Source: Rhizophagus irregularis
Lineage: Eukaryota > Glomeromycota > Glomeromycetes > Glomerales > Glomeraceae
Assembly: GCF_026210795.1 (NCBI RefSeq)
Contig: NC_089441.1
Coordinates: forward strand, 1,860,001-1,924,000
Direction of reading: 5' to 3'
Length of the DNA: 64,000 nucleotides
Shown here: positions 23,319 through 34,157 of the stretch, piece after piece
How positions within the stretch are numbered: the first letter of the stretch is position 1
Layout of the letters: every line of letters starts with the position of its first letter
The notes under the pieces: generated by a model
Told to the model about the DNA's origin: nothing
The model's database searches: none
Seen by the model: the letters and a program-made list of their open reading frames with translations, nothing else
Program-made: the position numbers and the translations under genes

Positions 23319-25875
23319 TTGATAGAACAAAAAATGACTGCCCAAACTAGCACTCAAGCTCAAGTTATCCCCAAGTTCGGTGAACAGAAGAAGGCTTTTA
23401 GTATTGATGAGCTTAAACGGCTCATTAACGCTGCAAAGAATATGAGGGATCTCAATCAAGCTAAAGGTTATCTTTGCAGTTACTTTATCCCCTGCTCCAA
23501 CCCACATGGAGTCTTCATGTGGCGATCAGAAATCAAAAACCTCGAGCACATCCCTGATAAAAATATTAATAAACTTATCCGTCCAATTACCAAAGTCTTT
23601 TACACACAATCTGAACAGGGTCCTTACTCCTTCACAAAAGGTTGAATTTAATATCAACAAATGGTTTATGATCGAATATAGTACTGTATGTGTAGCTACT
23701 TGTGACCCTCAAAAATCCCGTATCTTTAAACTAGGTGGCCAACTTTATCTCAATATCTTTCCAGGATTCCTCCATATCCTGCGTCCGATATCCACTTTTG
23801 AATCTACAACCCACCTTGCGGTTAAATTTATCTTCTTCCACATTCAGGATATCTGGTGTTCAGGCGATTGGAATCTTACTGAGTATATCATAAAGTGGTT
23901 GGCCGGTGTGGCAGCTAGAAGGAAAATGTATTCGATTCTCTACCTGAAATCTGGACAGGGTTGGGGTAAGAGTATTATAACAGATTTCATTCAACGTAGT
24001 GTTTTAGGTACTCAACTTGTTTATAAGACCAGCGATCTTCAAACGATTCTTGGAAGTTTCAATGGGCAATTACAGGGTAAGGTTCTTCTCCTCCTCGAGG
24101 AAATGCCTACAGAAAAAAGCCAGTGGAATAATCTGTATCGATCGTTGAAGGATAAGGTAACAGGCGATATAATGGAAATCCATGAAAAATACAAGACGCC
24201 AACACATTACAAAAACTTTATATCCACCATTGTACTCACTAATGAAAATGCTCTCAGAGTGGAGAATGACGATAGGCGCACAGTGTTCTTGGATGTGTCA
24301 CCATCCCGCAAGGGAGACCTCAACTACTTTAAGAAACTCAGTGACGCTATGAAATACCCAGGCGCCAGTGAGGCATTCTATGCTTACTTGAGAGCCATTG
24401 CAGACGCTTACCCAGACTTCAATGGGAATCCACCACCTATGACAACATCTAAGCAGGATCACATCATATCGACTCTTCCACCCCTATTTCAATTCATAAA
24501 GGACACTTACCTCATAGTAAAAAATCATATAACCGACCTACCTGTTCAAGAATTTTATAGGGTATATACTTCATACTGTGAAACTCATTGCATCTCACCC
24601 TTATCAAAGATAAACACTTCTAGAATCCTATCAAATGAGTTGAGTATAAATAGTAATCGGACTTATATAAATAAAAAGTTAACCCGAGTATATAGCATAT
24701 CCAGGGAGGATCTTTACAAGAAATACCTCGGCAAAAAATGGATCCATGAAATAGATGAAATCAATATAGAAGGAATAGATATAGAAACTCCTGAGAAGCT
24801 CGCATCTGATCCAAATGCCTTAGAAAAGTTCTTGGCAAATATATATAGCATTCCTGCTAATAATCCACAAGACGTACAAGAGAAACCTGCTGAAAAAAAA
24901 CCCGCTCCTGTTGAGAAGAAGCCTACTGAAGAGACCAAAAAGACTCCACCACCAGTACCACTTAAGCCCGATTGCTTGAAGGTAAAACCCGCACCTGTCA
25001 TCAATGAGGATCCTATTCCTGAGGAATCTCCAGCTCCTATAGAATCAGATACTGATGAATCTATAGATAGCTTCTCGGACTGTTATCTATCTGATAAGAA
25101 ACCTGATCAAGAAAATGAGCCGCCTGCTGAGGAACCTGCATTTAAAGCTGATGATGACTACGACGTTTTAGATGACTTGCTATCTGACTCAGATTTTACA
25201 ACTGTGAACCCAGCTCCTGAACAACAACCCGAGTCTCCCGCAGAATTTTCTGCATCCGTCACTAAGCCTGACCCAGAACCGGCTCCTGAAGAGCAACCTA
25301 TCCCAGAACCTGACACAGAACTAGAAGTTGACTGGGACCCTGAACCAAAGGAAGGTACTCGAGCACACTGGGCTTGGCATGAAAGGCACCGATGGGATCG
25401 TAAGCCATGGGTCAAGAATTCAAAGGACCAGGTCTTCAATGATCTCTACAATACAGGTAAGGATTTATGGGCTAAGTACCAAGACGTGTCAGACGACTAT
25501 GACTGGGAAATACTCGCGTTTGAAGTAGAGGAATGTCCCACAACACATATTGAGAACGAGTACCAGTACTACCTTAGGGAGGTAGTAGACCGCTTCAAGG
25601 ACTGGATCGAATATAATGGGAACTTACCTAAAACACATAGCCGTAAAGAACTCGCAGATCTAATAAGAGTATACAAGGAGGATCGTGATGCCGAGATTAT
25701 CCCTACTACCTCTGGTTATGAAACTATGAAGATGAATAAGGGTAAGGCACGAGAAATCCCAGAGGAACGTCCAAAAACTGATATGGAACGTGAATGGGAA
25801 GCCGCCAATGGAATTGTCGACGACTGGGATGAAGAGGATCTTGATCGTGTATGCAGCAAGATTGACTCCTTTTAA
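23319..25875 (+). pseudogene. Superfamily 3 helicase region (element gene 2)
   Basis: A Walker A loop, GQGWGKSIITDF (about 23956-23990), a Walker B strand KVLLLLEEMP (about 24080-24110), the polar sensor STIVLTNEN and the arginine finger context NDDRR mark a superfamily 3, D5-like replicative helicase. These are used by Polintons, virophages and large DNA viruses to unwind DNA at the fork. The upstream part may include a primase-like region, not recognisable by eye. The C-terminal third is a long Pro/Glu/Asp-rich, probably disordered extension ending in a Trp-rich charged region. It is a fossil part of the element. Confidence 0.85.
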
Positions 25876-25958
25876 TAAGATAAGCACTTCTTAGTTATCT
25901 TATATTTTTTGTATAAAAAACCTATATTACAACTGAACACAATTCATAAATACATCAA

Positions 25959-27838
25959 ATGGTTTATTCAGAGATTGTCCGTGCTTTACCTACAAGACCG
26001 GATATCAAAGAATTACAGTATTCAGGCGCAAGATTTTCCAGAGGAGCAATAGCAAGACTTGGACAGCGACTCCAATCCCGGTATCCGATACATAAATTTC
26101 AGATTCTGCTCCCCTATGAAAACTGGAAACCCGGTGGATGGACATCAGGAAACCAACCAGCCAGCCTCTTCTCACTCTTGGACCACTACGACGAAGCATA
26201 ACTACCGGATGACGCAGACCCTGATTATTTTGAATGATTCATAATTTATGTGAGAGATGCCCTACCGGTTGCAGGGGGTTGCAACGGGGAGCTAAATGAT
26301 TGCCTGTATGAACGCCTGAAATATATCTACGGCACATTCTCTAAAATGCCAAAGTCAATCGAAAAGCCCGAGTATATCAAAAAGGCATTAGGTCTCAATC
26401 GTGATGCTCCAGTTCCAGTCTCATATATGGATAAGGTTGAACAACTTGCAGGAAGCCTTGCACTTAATATTGTAGGGGATTCCACTCGAATTTCTAAGAG
26501 CAAATCTGACAGACGTGCAACACTTATCCTGTCTGAAGGCCACTACTCTCTTGCACTGAATCCCGGAAGACTCCACCCTAGCAAATTAGATAGAAAACAA
26601 AAGTCTCCCTTTGTTTATCGTGAAGATGGGGTTAATAATGTAGTAACAATATACAATGGTAAGACAGTTAAGTCTCTTACAGTTGGACAGTTTCAGAAAG
26701 GTAAGAACTCTGATAGTTACTCCTTCATCCCTATCGAGAAGAATTGTAAAACTGGAATATATGAAACACTTGAGGAAACATACCAGAGGATCCATGAAGA
26801 GCGGGATTCCTTCCTACAGGCTACAAAGAAGTTCGGTCTAGAAATCGACTTATCTTACCACAACTGGTCGTACAAGAGAACTGCACTCTGGCTTTTTGAA
26901 CGGTTTAGTATAGGGGTTCCAGCCAATGATTCTCTTGACCCAGTCAAAGCAGAGTGGATAAGTGATGCAATGATGGGAGGTCTTATCTGGGCAGACAATG
27001 AATGGAAGGGCTATGGAAGGCAATACGACGTGACAAGTTTGTATCCAAGTATTCAGCAATCAAATGCAAACTTTCCAATCTGACAAGGTAAGTTTCAAAT
27101 ACTCAAAGACTTTGTAGACCATAGAGGTTATGCCTTGTATGGATTATTTCGTGCTAGCTCCCAGGGAGCGCCCAAGGGCAAGGTAAGTGGTAATGACATT
27201 CTCTTCCGACAGAATAAGAGGCGAGTCTATACATTCATTGACTTACAACGAGCAAAGAAACTTGGACTCGATATACAGTTAATCCAGAATGGAAAGCCAA
27301 ATGCCTTGATATATGACAGAGAAGCAAGAATTCCTGGGACTGTAATATTTGGTGAGTATGTCCACTTTCTCTTCAATATAAAAAACCAGGGTGGCGTGGC
27401 CGGTCGTGTTGCAAAGAGAGTTCTCAATACACTATGGGGAGCACTCTGCCAGAGGAAACGCAATTACAAGACACTCACCACAGATCAAACAGATCCATTC
27501 AAGTTTCCAGAAGGCCACACACTTGACTCCATCGTACCAGTAGGATCTGACTAGTGGCGATTCCAGTTCACAAACCCAGGTAGTCCCTTCAAGGGTGAGT
27601 ATCCTAGGATCGCTCCATTCTTATTAGCACATGGACGGAAGACGACTTCAGAGTTATTAGAACCATATAAGGATAAAGTACGACGCATCAATACAGATGG
27701 ATTTATTCTAGAGGAACAGCCGAGTAGTCCTACGCTTATTACTTGTCCAGAAAATGCATCCAAAGCATTGAAAGCTCTCAAGTTTGAAACCGCAGGATAC
27801 TGCCATGTGAAAAATGCAAACAAGGTTATCTGGACATG
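25959..27838 (+). pseudogene. DNA polymerase B region, protein-primed type (element gene 3)
   Basis: The palm motif A is visible as YDVTSLYPSIQQ (about 27019-27054), a motif B-like KRVLNTLWGALCQRK near 27415-27460, and a motif C-like INTDGFI near 27688-27708. These belong to family B polymerases of the protein-primed group used by Polintons, adenoviruses and linear plasmids. Further upstream the product is basic and contains LALNPGRLHPSKLDRKQKSP. Together with the helicase it would make up the element's replication module. It is broken. Confidence 0.85.
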
Positions 27839-27952
27839 ATTGCCAAGAATGCGGTTGGGTTTACAGTAGGTATATATATTTTTTCTTGCTTGAATGTAAA
27901 GTCAATTTGAAGATTCCTATTTATTACAAAGTACAAAAAAGTATAAGGAATC

Positions 27953-28423
27953 ATGTCAACATATACCGAATTAGCAAGTATTATTAACCACACTGACAGC
28001 ATTAGTGATGAAGTTATTTATGATGCATCATGCAATCAGTTCACCATTGTCTCTGATGAAACTGTCCTCAAGATTATCCGTGCATTAAAAGACACTATAG
28101 TAGTCGCATTAGTATCTGGGTTTAGCAAAACCAGCTATCTTGTCCAGGATCATATGAAGTATATCAAGAGAATCCAGACAGCAAAGTCTCCTGTATCATA
28201 TGTGAAGTTCGTGGCCAGAAAACTCTTCCCAGATAATGCGGCATATACTGCTAAGATAGCAAAGATTCGTGAATCATACAAGAATAAACAAGCTCTTTTA
28301 GACAAACTTGAGGCCCTCTTCGAGTTGTATTATAATGTAACTAAGGACTCATTAACAGGTCCCCCAAAGCGAGCTGTCACTATGAATGAGGCTGAGAAAA
28401 CCTTAGCAGAACTTCTTGCATAA
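27953..28423 (+). CDS. Unknown 156-residue protein (element gene 4)
   Basis: An open frame starting MSTYTELASIINHTDSI. It is mostly helical by composition, with a Lys-rich segment IAKIRESYKNKQALLDKLEA in the second half. No family was recognised. It follows the polymerase region and shares its direction. A TATATATTTTTT tract precedes it. Confidence 0.7.
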   Translation: MSTYTELASIINHTDSISDEVIYDASCNQFTIVSDETVLKIIRALKDTIVVALVSGFSKTSYLVQDHMKYIKRIQTAKSPVSYVKFVARKLFPDNAAYTAKIAKIRESYKNKQALLDKLEALFELYYNVTKDSLTGPPKRAVTMNEAEKTLAELLA

Positions 28424-28516
28424 GCGGCTCCTGTACGAATTTAGTTTATATTTTTTATCCATTTGTAATGGGCATACAGTAATTGAAGATGGCTATAGTA
28501 TAAGTAACATAACATT

Positions 28517-28933
28517 ATGTTGGACCGATTACCAGTAGAAATAGTCGAACGCATTGTTGCAAAGATCCCAGATACTGACCTTATTGCAGCGAGTAAAGTA
28601 GATAGTGTGTGGTGGCAGGAGGTTCGTCAAGAAGCATATAAGAGATGGAAAAATTACGCTACTACAATTGGGCATGTCCAAGCTCTTGGAAAGCCGTTTG
28701 AAAAAGGGAATATTGACTGGATATCATTTGAAGATGTAAACGACTTCTATAAAAGATGGATAGACCGCCTCACTGAGGATCAGCTTTATATTATGGAGAA
28801 AATGCTTAGGAATGGGATGGTCGTGAACCCCCAGGAAAGGGAAACCATAGAGTTTGCATTAAGTGAACATAGATGGGGAGGCGATCCTTGGAGATTGGAC
28901 TGGAAGTGGAATGATTGGACTCAACAGGAGTAA
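28517..28933 (+). CDS. F-box-like protein (element gene 5)
   Basis: A 138-residue ORF opening LDRLPVEIVERIVAKIPDTD followed by LIAASKVDSVWWQEV, a good F-box pattern (Leu-Pro, hydrophobic spacing and the late Trp). The remainder is Trp-rich, with WKWNDW near its end. It is the better of the two F-box candidates in the element. In known families F-boxes bind Skp1. A substrate cannot be named. Confidence 0.7.
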   Translation: MLDRLPVEIVERIVAKIPDTDLIAASKVDSVWWQEVRQEAYKRWKNYATTIGHVQALGKPFEKGNIDWISFEDVNDFYKRWIDRLTEDQLYIMEKMLRNGMVVNPQERETIEFALSEHRWGGDPWRLDWKWNDWTQQE

Positions 28934-28984
28934 GCATTTTGTACTTGACTTTCGTAGGAATTACCCTGCAGAGTCATATTTTTT

Positions 28985-29150
28985 AGATCCGGCCGGCATT
29001 ACCGCGTAATCCCGAATTACCGAAAAAGGAAATTTATGTTACACAGGGTTCCAAACGCATTCTTACCAAATCGATTTTTTGTGGAACGGGTATCGCCCAA
29101 AAAGGAAATGATCTACGTACCGCATGAAATCACGTGACACTCTACACATT
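28985..29150. repeat. Dispersed repeat inside the Polinton-like element, related to the hAT MITE interior
   Basis: TTTTTTGTGGAACGGGTATC, AAAGGAAATTTATGTTACAC and CACGTGACA recur in the same order as at 18590-18690 within the hAT-type MITE. This is probably a decayed or truncated member of the same family inserted between genes 5 and 6. Confidence 0.6.
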
Positions 29151-29249
29151 TGTTCAGGGTATCACGTGACATGAACTCAGTTCACATTTTCTGTAATATA
29201 ATCCATAGTTTTTCCATGAATGCATTCTAGGCCAATAACCCAGTAACTT

Positions 29250-29405
29250 ATTTATCAGGTATCCTTGCATTTTTTTGACAAGGATTGATGACCATGTAAC
29301 CTTATCATCAGGTATCCTTGCATTTTTGATAAGGACTGATGACCATGTAACCTCATCATCAGGTATTCTTGTATTTTTTGATAAGGACTGATGACCATGT
29401 CACTT
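29250..29405. repeat. ~52-bp tandem repeat, three copies, upstream of element gene 6
   Basis: TCAGGTATCCTTGCATTTTT followed by GATAAGGACTGATGACCATG recurs at about 29255, 29308 and 29359. Each unit can fold TCCTTG with CAAGGA or near matches. The position directly upstream of an ATG suggests a control region, but that is inference. Confidence 0.8.
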
Positions 29406-29461
29406 GGTTATTATAAATTGAAGAAAACTATTAGATATGTAGACACGTACAGAAAAAAGAC

Positions 29462-30043
29462 ATGTCTTACCCTTATATAGCTAACCCTATAACTGGACGT
29501 CCAATTATTATCGGTGGAGATACCTTTAATCGAATAGTTATGGAATCCCATGATTATATTGATGGAAGGCTTGTCCGTAGACAAACTGCACCTCCACCTG
29601 AAGAGCAACCTGTATATTTAAATACAGATACAGGACGTTATGTTCGACATGGTACTAGAACATATCATAGACTGATTGAGAGTGACTATGAGGTAGTTGA
29701 GGATTACTACCTTGTCCATTATGAAGAAGAGGCGCTTATAGAGGAAATCATCAATGAAACACGCTATAATGAGGAAAATCTTGATGGGCAGCGGTTAACT
29801 TTCAATGATATACAACAAATCAGGACCGCTATTCAAGCTGACCAAGATGAATATGATGATTTTATCTTACAGCAGGATACGACTAACGGGACACCTTCCT
29901 CCGGTCCTTCCGGTCGTCCACGAACTTTGGAGGACCATACCCCAAGACTTGCAGAGCTTAATATTGAGTTGTGTAGGGAATGTCTCATGCCTGTAAGCCC
30001 AAGTGACTTAACGGACAAGTTGTGCAAGGACTGCTCCAAATAG
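29462..30043 (+). CDS. Two-cysteine-adaptor-like protein with zinc ribbon (element gene 6)
   Basis: The N-terminus, IANPITGRPIIIGGDTFNRI, matches the NP-x-TGR-x-I-x-x-GG-x-T-y pattern of the two-cysteine adaptor domain known from large DNA viruses. A second, looser copy follows as YLNTDTGRYVRHGTRTYHRL (about residues 51-70). The C-terminus has paired cysteines, CREC and CKDC, 18 residues apart, a likely zinc ribbon. The middle is acidic. In viruses such domains are found fused to other proteins and are thought to mediate assembly contacts. The exact role here is unknown. Confidence 0.6.
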   Translation: MSYPYIANPITGRPIIIGGDTFNRIVMESHDYIDGRLVRRQTAPPPEEQPVYLNTDTGRYVRHGTRTYHRLIESDYEVVEDYYLVHYEEEALIEEIINETRYNEENLDGQRLTFNDIQQIRTAIQADQDEYDDFILQQDTTNGTPSSGPSGRPRTLEDHTPRLAELNIELCRECLMPVSPSDLTDKLCKDCSK

Positions 30044-30088
30044 TTACTTAATTTTGAATAATTCTTTTTTACATAAAGAAAGATAGCC

Positions 30089-30649
30089 ATGTCAACATCA
30101 ATCGTAATAAACCAGTGCCAAAACTGTGGAGTAATCACTCCAAAAACAGCATATAGAGGATTATCCAGTGTATTATACAGACAGATTATAAAGAAGATTA
30201 GTGATGAGAATGACCCTCTACAAGCCTTGGGACTTGCTAGGGATAAGTTAGTTCAGATCATTCGTCGGGGAAGTAATGTGGACTTTACACAATTGTTTAC
30301 ACAAAAACTGGATATGAATATTATGGATGGAGAGCCATATGAAGATATTAGGAAGTGGCTTCTCGAACAGCTTATAGCCATAGGTTATGACAGTGGAGAA
30401 ATTGCTTTATATCAATTTCTAAGGGATACATATCCAGATGGTATTGACGAGCCTTTCACTACATTCTATGAGAACTATGTAAATCATATAAGTAATCCAA
30501 TGACTAAGAACTTTGCTTCTCGTGCTTTAGGAGCAATAGGGTTGAAGGCTAAGATGTTAAGGATTGACTTTGAAGGCCGTAAAAAAAGTGCTATGATTCT
30601 TAGAGCTTCTGCAGACGAATTACTTGATATTCTCACAAGATACTATTAA
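30089..30649 (+). CDS. Unknown 186-residue protein (element gene 7)
   Basis: An ORF with an N-terminal CQNCGVITPK knuckle-like pair, then an alpha-helical body ending ASADELLDILTRYY. No family was recognised. It is the last gene of the left, rightward-reading block and ends where minus-strand coding begins. Confidence 0.65.
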   Translation: MSTSIVINQCQNCGVITPKTAYRGLSSVLYRQIIKKISDENDPLQALGLARDKLVQIIRRGSNVDFTQLFTQKLDMNIMDGEPYEDIRKWLLEQLIAIGYDSGEIALYQFLRDTYPDGIDEPFTTFYENYVNHISNPMTKNFASRALGAIGLKAKMLRIDFEGRKKSAMILRASADELLDILTRYY

Positions 30650-30953
30650 TCCCTACTTGTAATGCTCGACGGTCCATGTGGCTCTTAGAAAAGATTTGTA
30701 GAAGGACTTCAATACCTTCTATTATTTGTTTATTATCCAGAGGGCGACTAGACTTCAGGGCTTCATATCGGGAGAATAACTCCTTCACATTCTCAGTTTT
30801 CAGAGTTTCAGTCTTTGCAGTCCTACCCTGTACTTTTGCTAAGAAATCCTGAAAGTCAGCTCCTAGGGTCTTACCAGAGAGTCCATAAGCTTCCCGAAAG
30901 ACATATTTAATCCAGGTATCTGCATTCTTGGCTAAGACACCAGGTACAAGTAA
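30649..30953 (-). other. Coding-like stretch next to the ATPase
   Basis: On the same strand as the ATPase and downstream of it, the sequence reads as an amphipathic, charged peptide (WIKYVFREAYGLSGKTLGAD and ENVKELFSRYEALKSSRPL). It was not recognised. It is listed because it has protein-like composition. Confidence 0.4.
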
Positions 30954-30956
30954 ATG

Positions 30957-31856
30957 TTAACGTTCTTTAGAGGATGGAAATACCCGAGCAAATTCAATCA
31001 AGTGTCCACCTTTTTTTGCTTCAAATACAGCTTTCTGACCATAGGGACTAAACTTGGATCGAACTGTGATTGAACTGGGTTCAGACTGAGATCGAACTGG
31101 GTTCAAACTTGGATCAAACTGAGATTGAACTGAGATCGAACTAGGATTGAACTGAGATTGCTCTGTGATCGAACTGAGACTAGTATCCCATCTTACTCGA
31201 ATGGACAGTGGATCACTTTTGGACCATCTAAGATCAAACACTACAAATTCACGTTGCAGAGTAAGATCATTAATTACTGGTGCTAATGACTCTGATTCTT
31301 CTGTATATAGGCGGATGATTCTCTTGGTATCTGTAAGGCTCCCATGACCTCCATGCAGTGAGATGTAGTTAACATTTTCTCGAATAGCCTTAGGAATGGC
31401 AAAGAATCTTTGGGCTACATAAATACATGAAATATTTTTGTGTCGTCCATGTGTAAAGTAACCAGTGATGAGATCCTGGATTTTTTTAGGTGCATCCATC
31501 AGATCCTCGAAGATTACTACAGTAGCTTGAGTAGGGTCGAAGGAGTCAATCTCTGGAATCTCACTATGGGTTACTGCAGTGAATGGGATCTTCTCCTCTT
31601 TGAAAAAATCATGTACAACTGCCCACTTCGGCTCGTCAAGATATCTGCCAACTAAAAGTACTGCATCACATAGTACATACCGATTACCATCCTCCTTTGC
31701 TTTCTTGTCACCCATTAACAAATTAATGATCATAGTTGTCTTACCTGAGTCTGAGCTACCTGCTACGGCTAATCGAAAGGGCCATGATGGAGCAAACTTA
31801 TTGCCTTGTCTTGAGTCGGTCGTGTACTCGTCCAAATTGTATACATAAAGATCCAT
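30957..31856 (-). CDS. Genome-packaging ATPase, A32/FtsK-HerA type (element gene 8)
   Basis: The Walker A loop VAGSSDSGKTTMIINL lies at about residues 31-46, the Walker B strand TVVIFEDLMD near residues 114-123, then a sensor region HKNISCIYVAQRFF. This order is typical of Polinton and poxvirus A32-like ATPases, which pump DNA into preformed shells. The last ~80 residues hold a tandem repeat of the form SQFNPSSISVQSQFDPS, which looks like a private addition. Its presence marks the element as virus-derived. It reads leftward, opposite to its neighbours. Confidence 0.85.
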   Translation of the reverse strand: MDLYVYNLDEYTTDSRQGNKFAPSWPFRLAVAGSSDSGKTTMIINLLMGDKKAKEDGNRYVLCDAVLLVGRYLDEPKWAVVHDFFKEEKIPFTAVTHSEIPEIDSFDPTQATVVIFEDLMDAPKKIQDLITGYFTHGRHKNISCIYVAQRFFAIPKAIRENVNYISLHGGHGSLTDTKRIIRLYTEESESLAPVINDLTLQREFVVFDLRWSKSDPLSIRVRWDTSLSSITEQSQFNPSSISVQSQFDPSLNPVRSQSEPSSITVRSKFSPYGQKAVFEAKKGGHLIEFARVFPSSKER

Positions 31857-31887
31857 TTGAATTTTATTCTAACTTAGTTTAAATACT

Positions 31888-32580
31888 ATGTCGACATCAA
31901 CACCAATTCCAGTTTATACTCCTTCAGAACCTACTGGACCGCCTCCTGCACACTTGTTCAATGAAAAAGACGATGATGAATTAGTTAGAATACTAAAGGC
32001 TCATGCAAATTTATTGACTACCAGGGGTCGTTTAACTGTTGATTCAGAGATACAGGAGGCAAATAATCAAATCAAACATATTATTAATATATTAATGTAT
32101 CGCTGTAAAGCAAAACATGAAGAACTTGGTATTACAAAAGATTTGTTAGTTTTTGCACAAGGTAAGATAAATGCATTTGATGAAACGTTTACTAATTTAG
32201 AACGTCAATTAGTTATTATACATGCTGCCAATGATAATTTTATAGAAGAAAACCATAACCTGCAAAGAGATTATGATACTATGGTAGAGCTTCGTCGACG
32301 GGCTATAGGTGAACGTAATCAGGCACGACATAAACGTAATGTATTACAAGCAGATTATACTCAAGCAGTAAGGGATCGTAATGAGGCTCAAAATGCTGTG
32401 AATCGTGGTAATATCCTTTTAAATCATTGGCGGCTGAGGGCTACTCGGACTGGAGGACAACTTGTATTGGTTAATGTGCAACTTAGACAGGTTAATGCAC
32501 AGCTAGCACATGCTAATAATAGGGTGCGTTTTAGGATTCAGACATTAGGGAGACTTAGAAATAGACTTTTCAACAGATAG
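31888..32580 (+). CDS. Coiled-coil protein upstream of the Gag-like gene (element gene 9)
   Basis: After a Pro-rich start (PSEPTGPPPAHLF) the 230-residue product is a long coiled coil with Asn/Gln/Arg-rich heptads such as RDRNEAQNAVNRGN and VNVQLRQVNAQLAHANNRV. Its start faces the ATPase start across 31 bp, so the two genes probably share a divergent promoter. Its place directly before the Gag-like region suggests a structural or assembly role, which is inference. Confidence 0.75.
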   Translation: MSTSTPIPVYTPSEPTGPPPAHLFNEKDDDELVRILKAHANLLTTRGRLTVDSEIQEANNQIKHIINILMYRCKAKHEELGITKDLLVFAQGKINAFDETFTNLERQLVIIHAANDNFIEENHNLQRDYDTMVELRRRAIGERNQARHKRNVLQADYTQAVRDRNEAQNAVNRGNILLNHWRLRATRTGGQLVLVNVQLRQVNAQLAHANNRVRFRIQTLGRLRNRLFNR

Positions 32581-32665
32581 CTGCTCTTAGAATTCAGGTA
32601 CAATGGTTTTGAATTAGACAATTGAACCCTCCTCCACCTTTTTTAAACAATCCACTAGAGACGAT

Positions 32666-33966
32666 ATGGCTACCACTGCGATAGGATTGCCGATTTTTGA
32701 GGGTAAAGCTACTGATGAGATTGATACATTTGTTAGGCTTTATATGGGTTATCTTGATACTATTAATCTTAACCCATACGCTGCTGGAGGGCCACCAGAG
32801 TCTTGGAAAAGAGCTATGGGTATACTTAGAAGCTGCATGGCTGGTGAAGCGGCTGAATGGTTTGATCGAGAAATTACAGGAAAAAATTGGGAACTTTCTG
32901 GTATCACTTCAAGAGGTGGAGCTAATTTAGCTGCTTTTGTAGCATTAGTAATACCAGAAGGTGCAGGAGGACCAAATGCAGGTACCTATGTAAATGGGTC
33001 TGAAGCACATGTTTATGCTACAGATGGAGCTAATGCATTAGTAACTATTAGAGCAGCATTTATTCCTACCCATGATTTAATAGGTTAAGATAAAGCTTGG
33101 GGAAGAGCTGGTGCTCGTCCAACAGATAGAGCTGCTCTAGCTACTGCAGATGCTGGTGTTGCTGCTAATAATAATCGTTCTATAGTTTTTCCAGGTATTA
33201 AACCTAACCAGGCACTTTATTGGCTTAGAACACAATTCCCAACTATTTTAGATGAAAAGAAACGTATCCGTTTTAACAGTCTTTATCAGGAAAATGAGCC
33301 AGTTGATGCATTTTATAGAACTGTAAAGAGGGCTGGAAAATTACTAAAACTAACTGATGATCTTATTATCGACCAGTTCTTTAGAGGTCTTTCGGCTGAT
33401 AATATTTTTGAAGCAGAAAGGTTTAGTAATCTTAATCCTGATGACTTGGTTAAACATCTGAGAAATTTAGAACGGAGAAGGGCTGAAATGCGCTTGGGGT
33501 TACAAGATAGAAATCGACAACTTCAAGCAGATTACAGTAATGTAACTCAACCTCCGTTAGGAAAACAGGAACCTGTCGTACTGACATCAAAGTCATCTGG
33601 GGTTACTCAAGAACAATTACAAGAGTTACTTAAGGCTCAAGCTGAGGAACTTACCAAGAATTTTCAGGTGCAATTTAAACAATTACAGGCTCGGCCAGTT
33701 CGTAATCTACCAGTCTATAGACAGCAGATTAAACCTGTTTGACCAAAACCACAGAGACGTGTTGTTCAGGATCCTCAGGATCCTGATTGGGATGATGGTT
33801 ATGTAGAACCTGATGTTGGTGATGACCCTGATGCTCCTGAATGGACTTTGGATGATCATCAAAATGCTATTGATCTTATTATGGGATATAAACGTGGGAC
33901 GTCTAAAATACTTACAAAACAACTTCAGAAGGCTAAAGATAGACGTGATGATCTGGATTTGGCCTG
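32666..33966 (+). pseudogene. Retrotransposon-type Gag region (element gene 10)
   Basis: The opening (GLPIFEGKATDEIDTFVRLY, GILRSCMAGEAAEWFDREIT) and the later NEPVDAFYRTVKRAGKLLKL with IIDQFFRGLSADN match the capsid layout of Ty3-like Gag proteins. A Gln-rich tail and an acidic Pro/Asp segment follow. No CCHC knuckle was seen. Gag proteins assemble shells, so this is a candidate capsid for an element in which no jelly-roll capsid was recognised. The region is broken. Confidence 0.75.
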
Positions 33967-34157
33967 AGCAATGAGAAACCTTGATCTTAATGATGATGCT
34001 ATGGACATTGATACTGCGAGTTTTAGTGAAAAGGTAGAATTGAGAGAAAAAGATGGTGATGTCTATATGGTTCGTGTTGGGTCAAAAAAAAAGTAGGTTC
34101 GAGTATCTCAAAACTTCTTAAGTCGTCCCAAATAAGACAGCAGTTAGCTCTTCTAGT

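Noticed and set aside
24714-25439. Minus-strand Gly/Ser-rich ORFs opposite the helicase tail
   Set aside because: They mirror the Pro/Glu-rich codons of the plus-strand frame.
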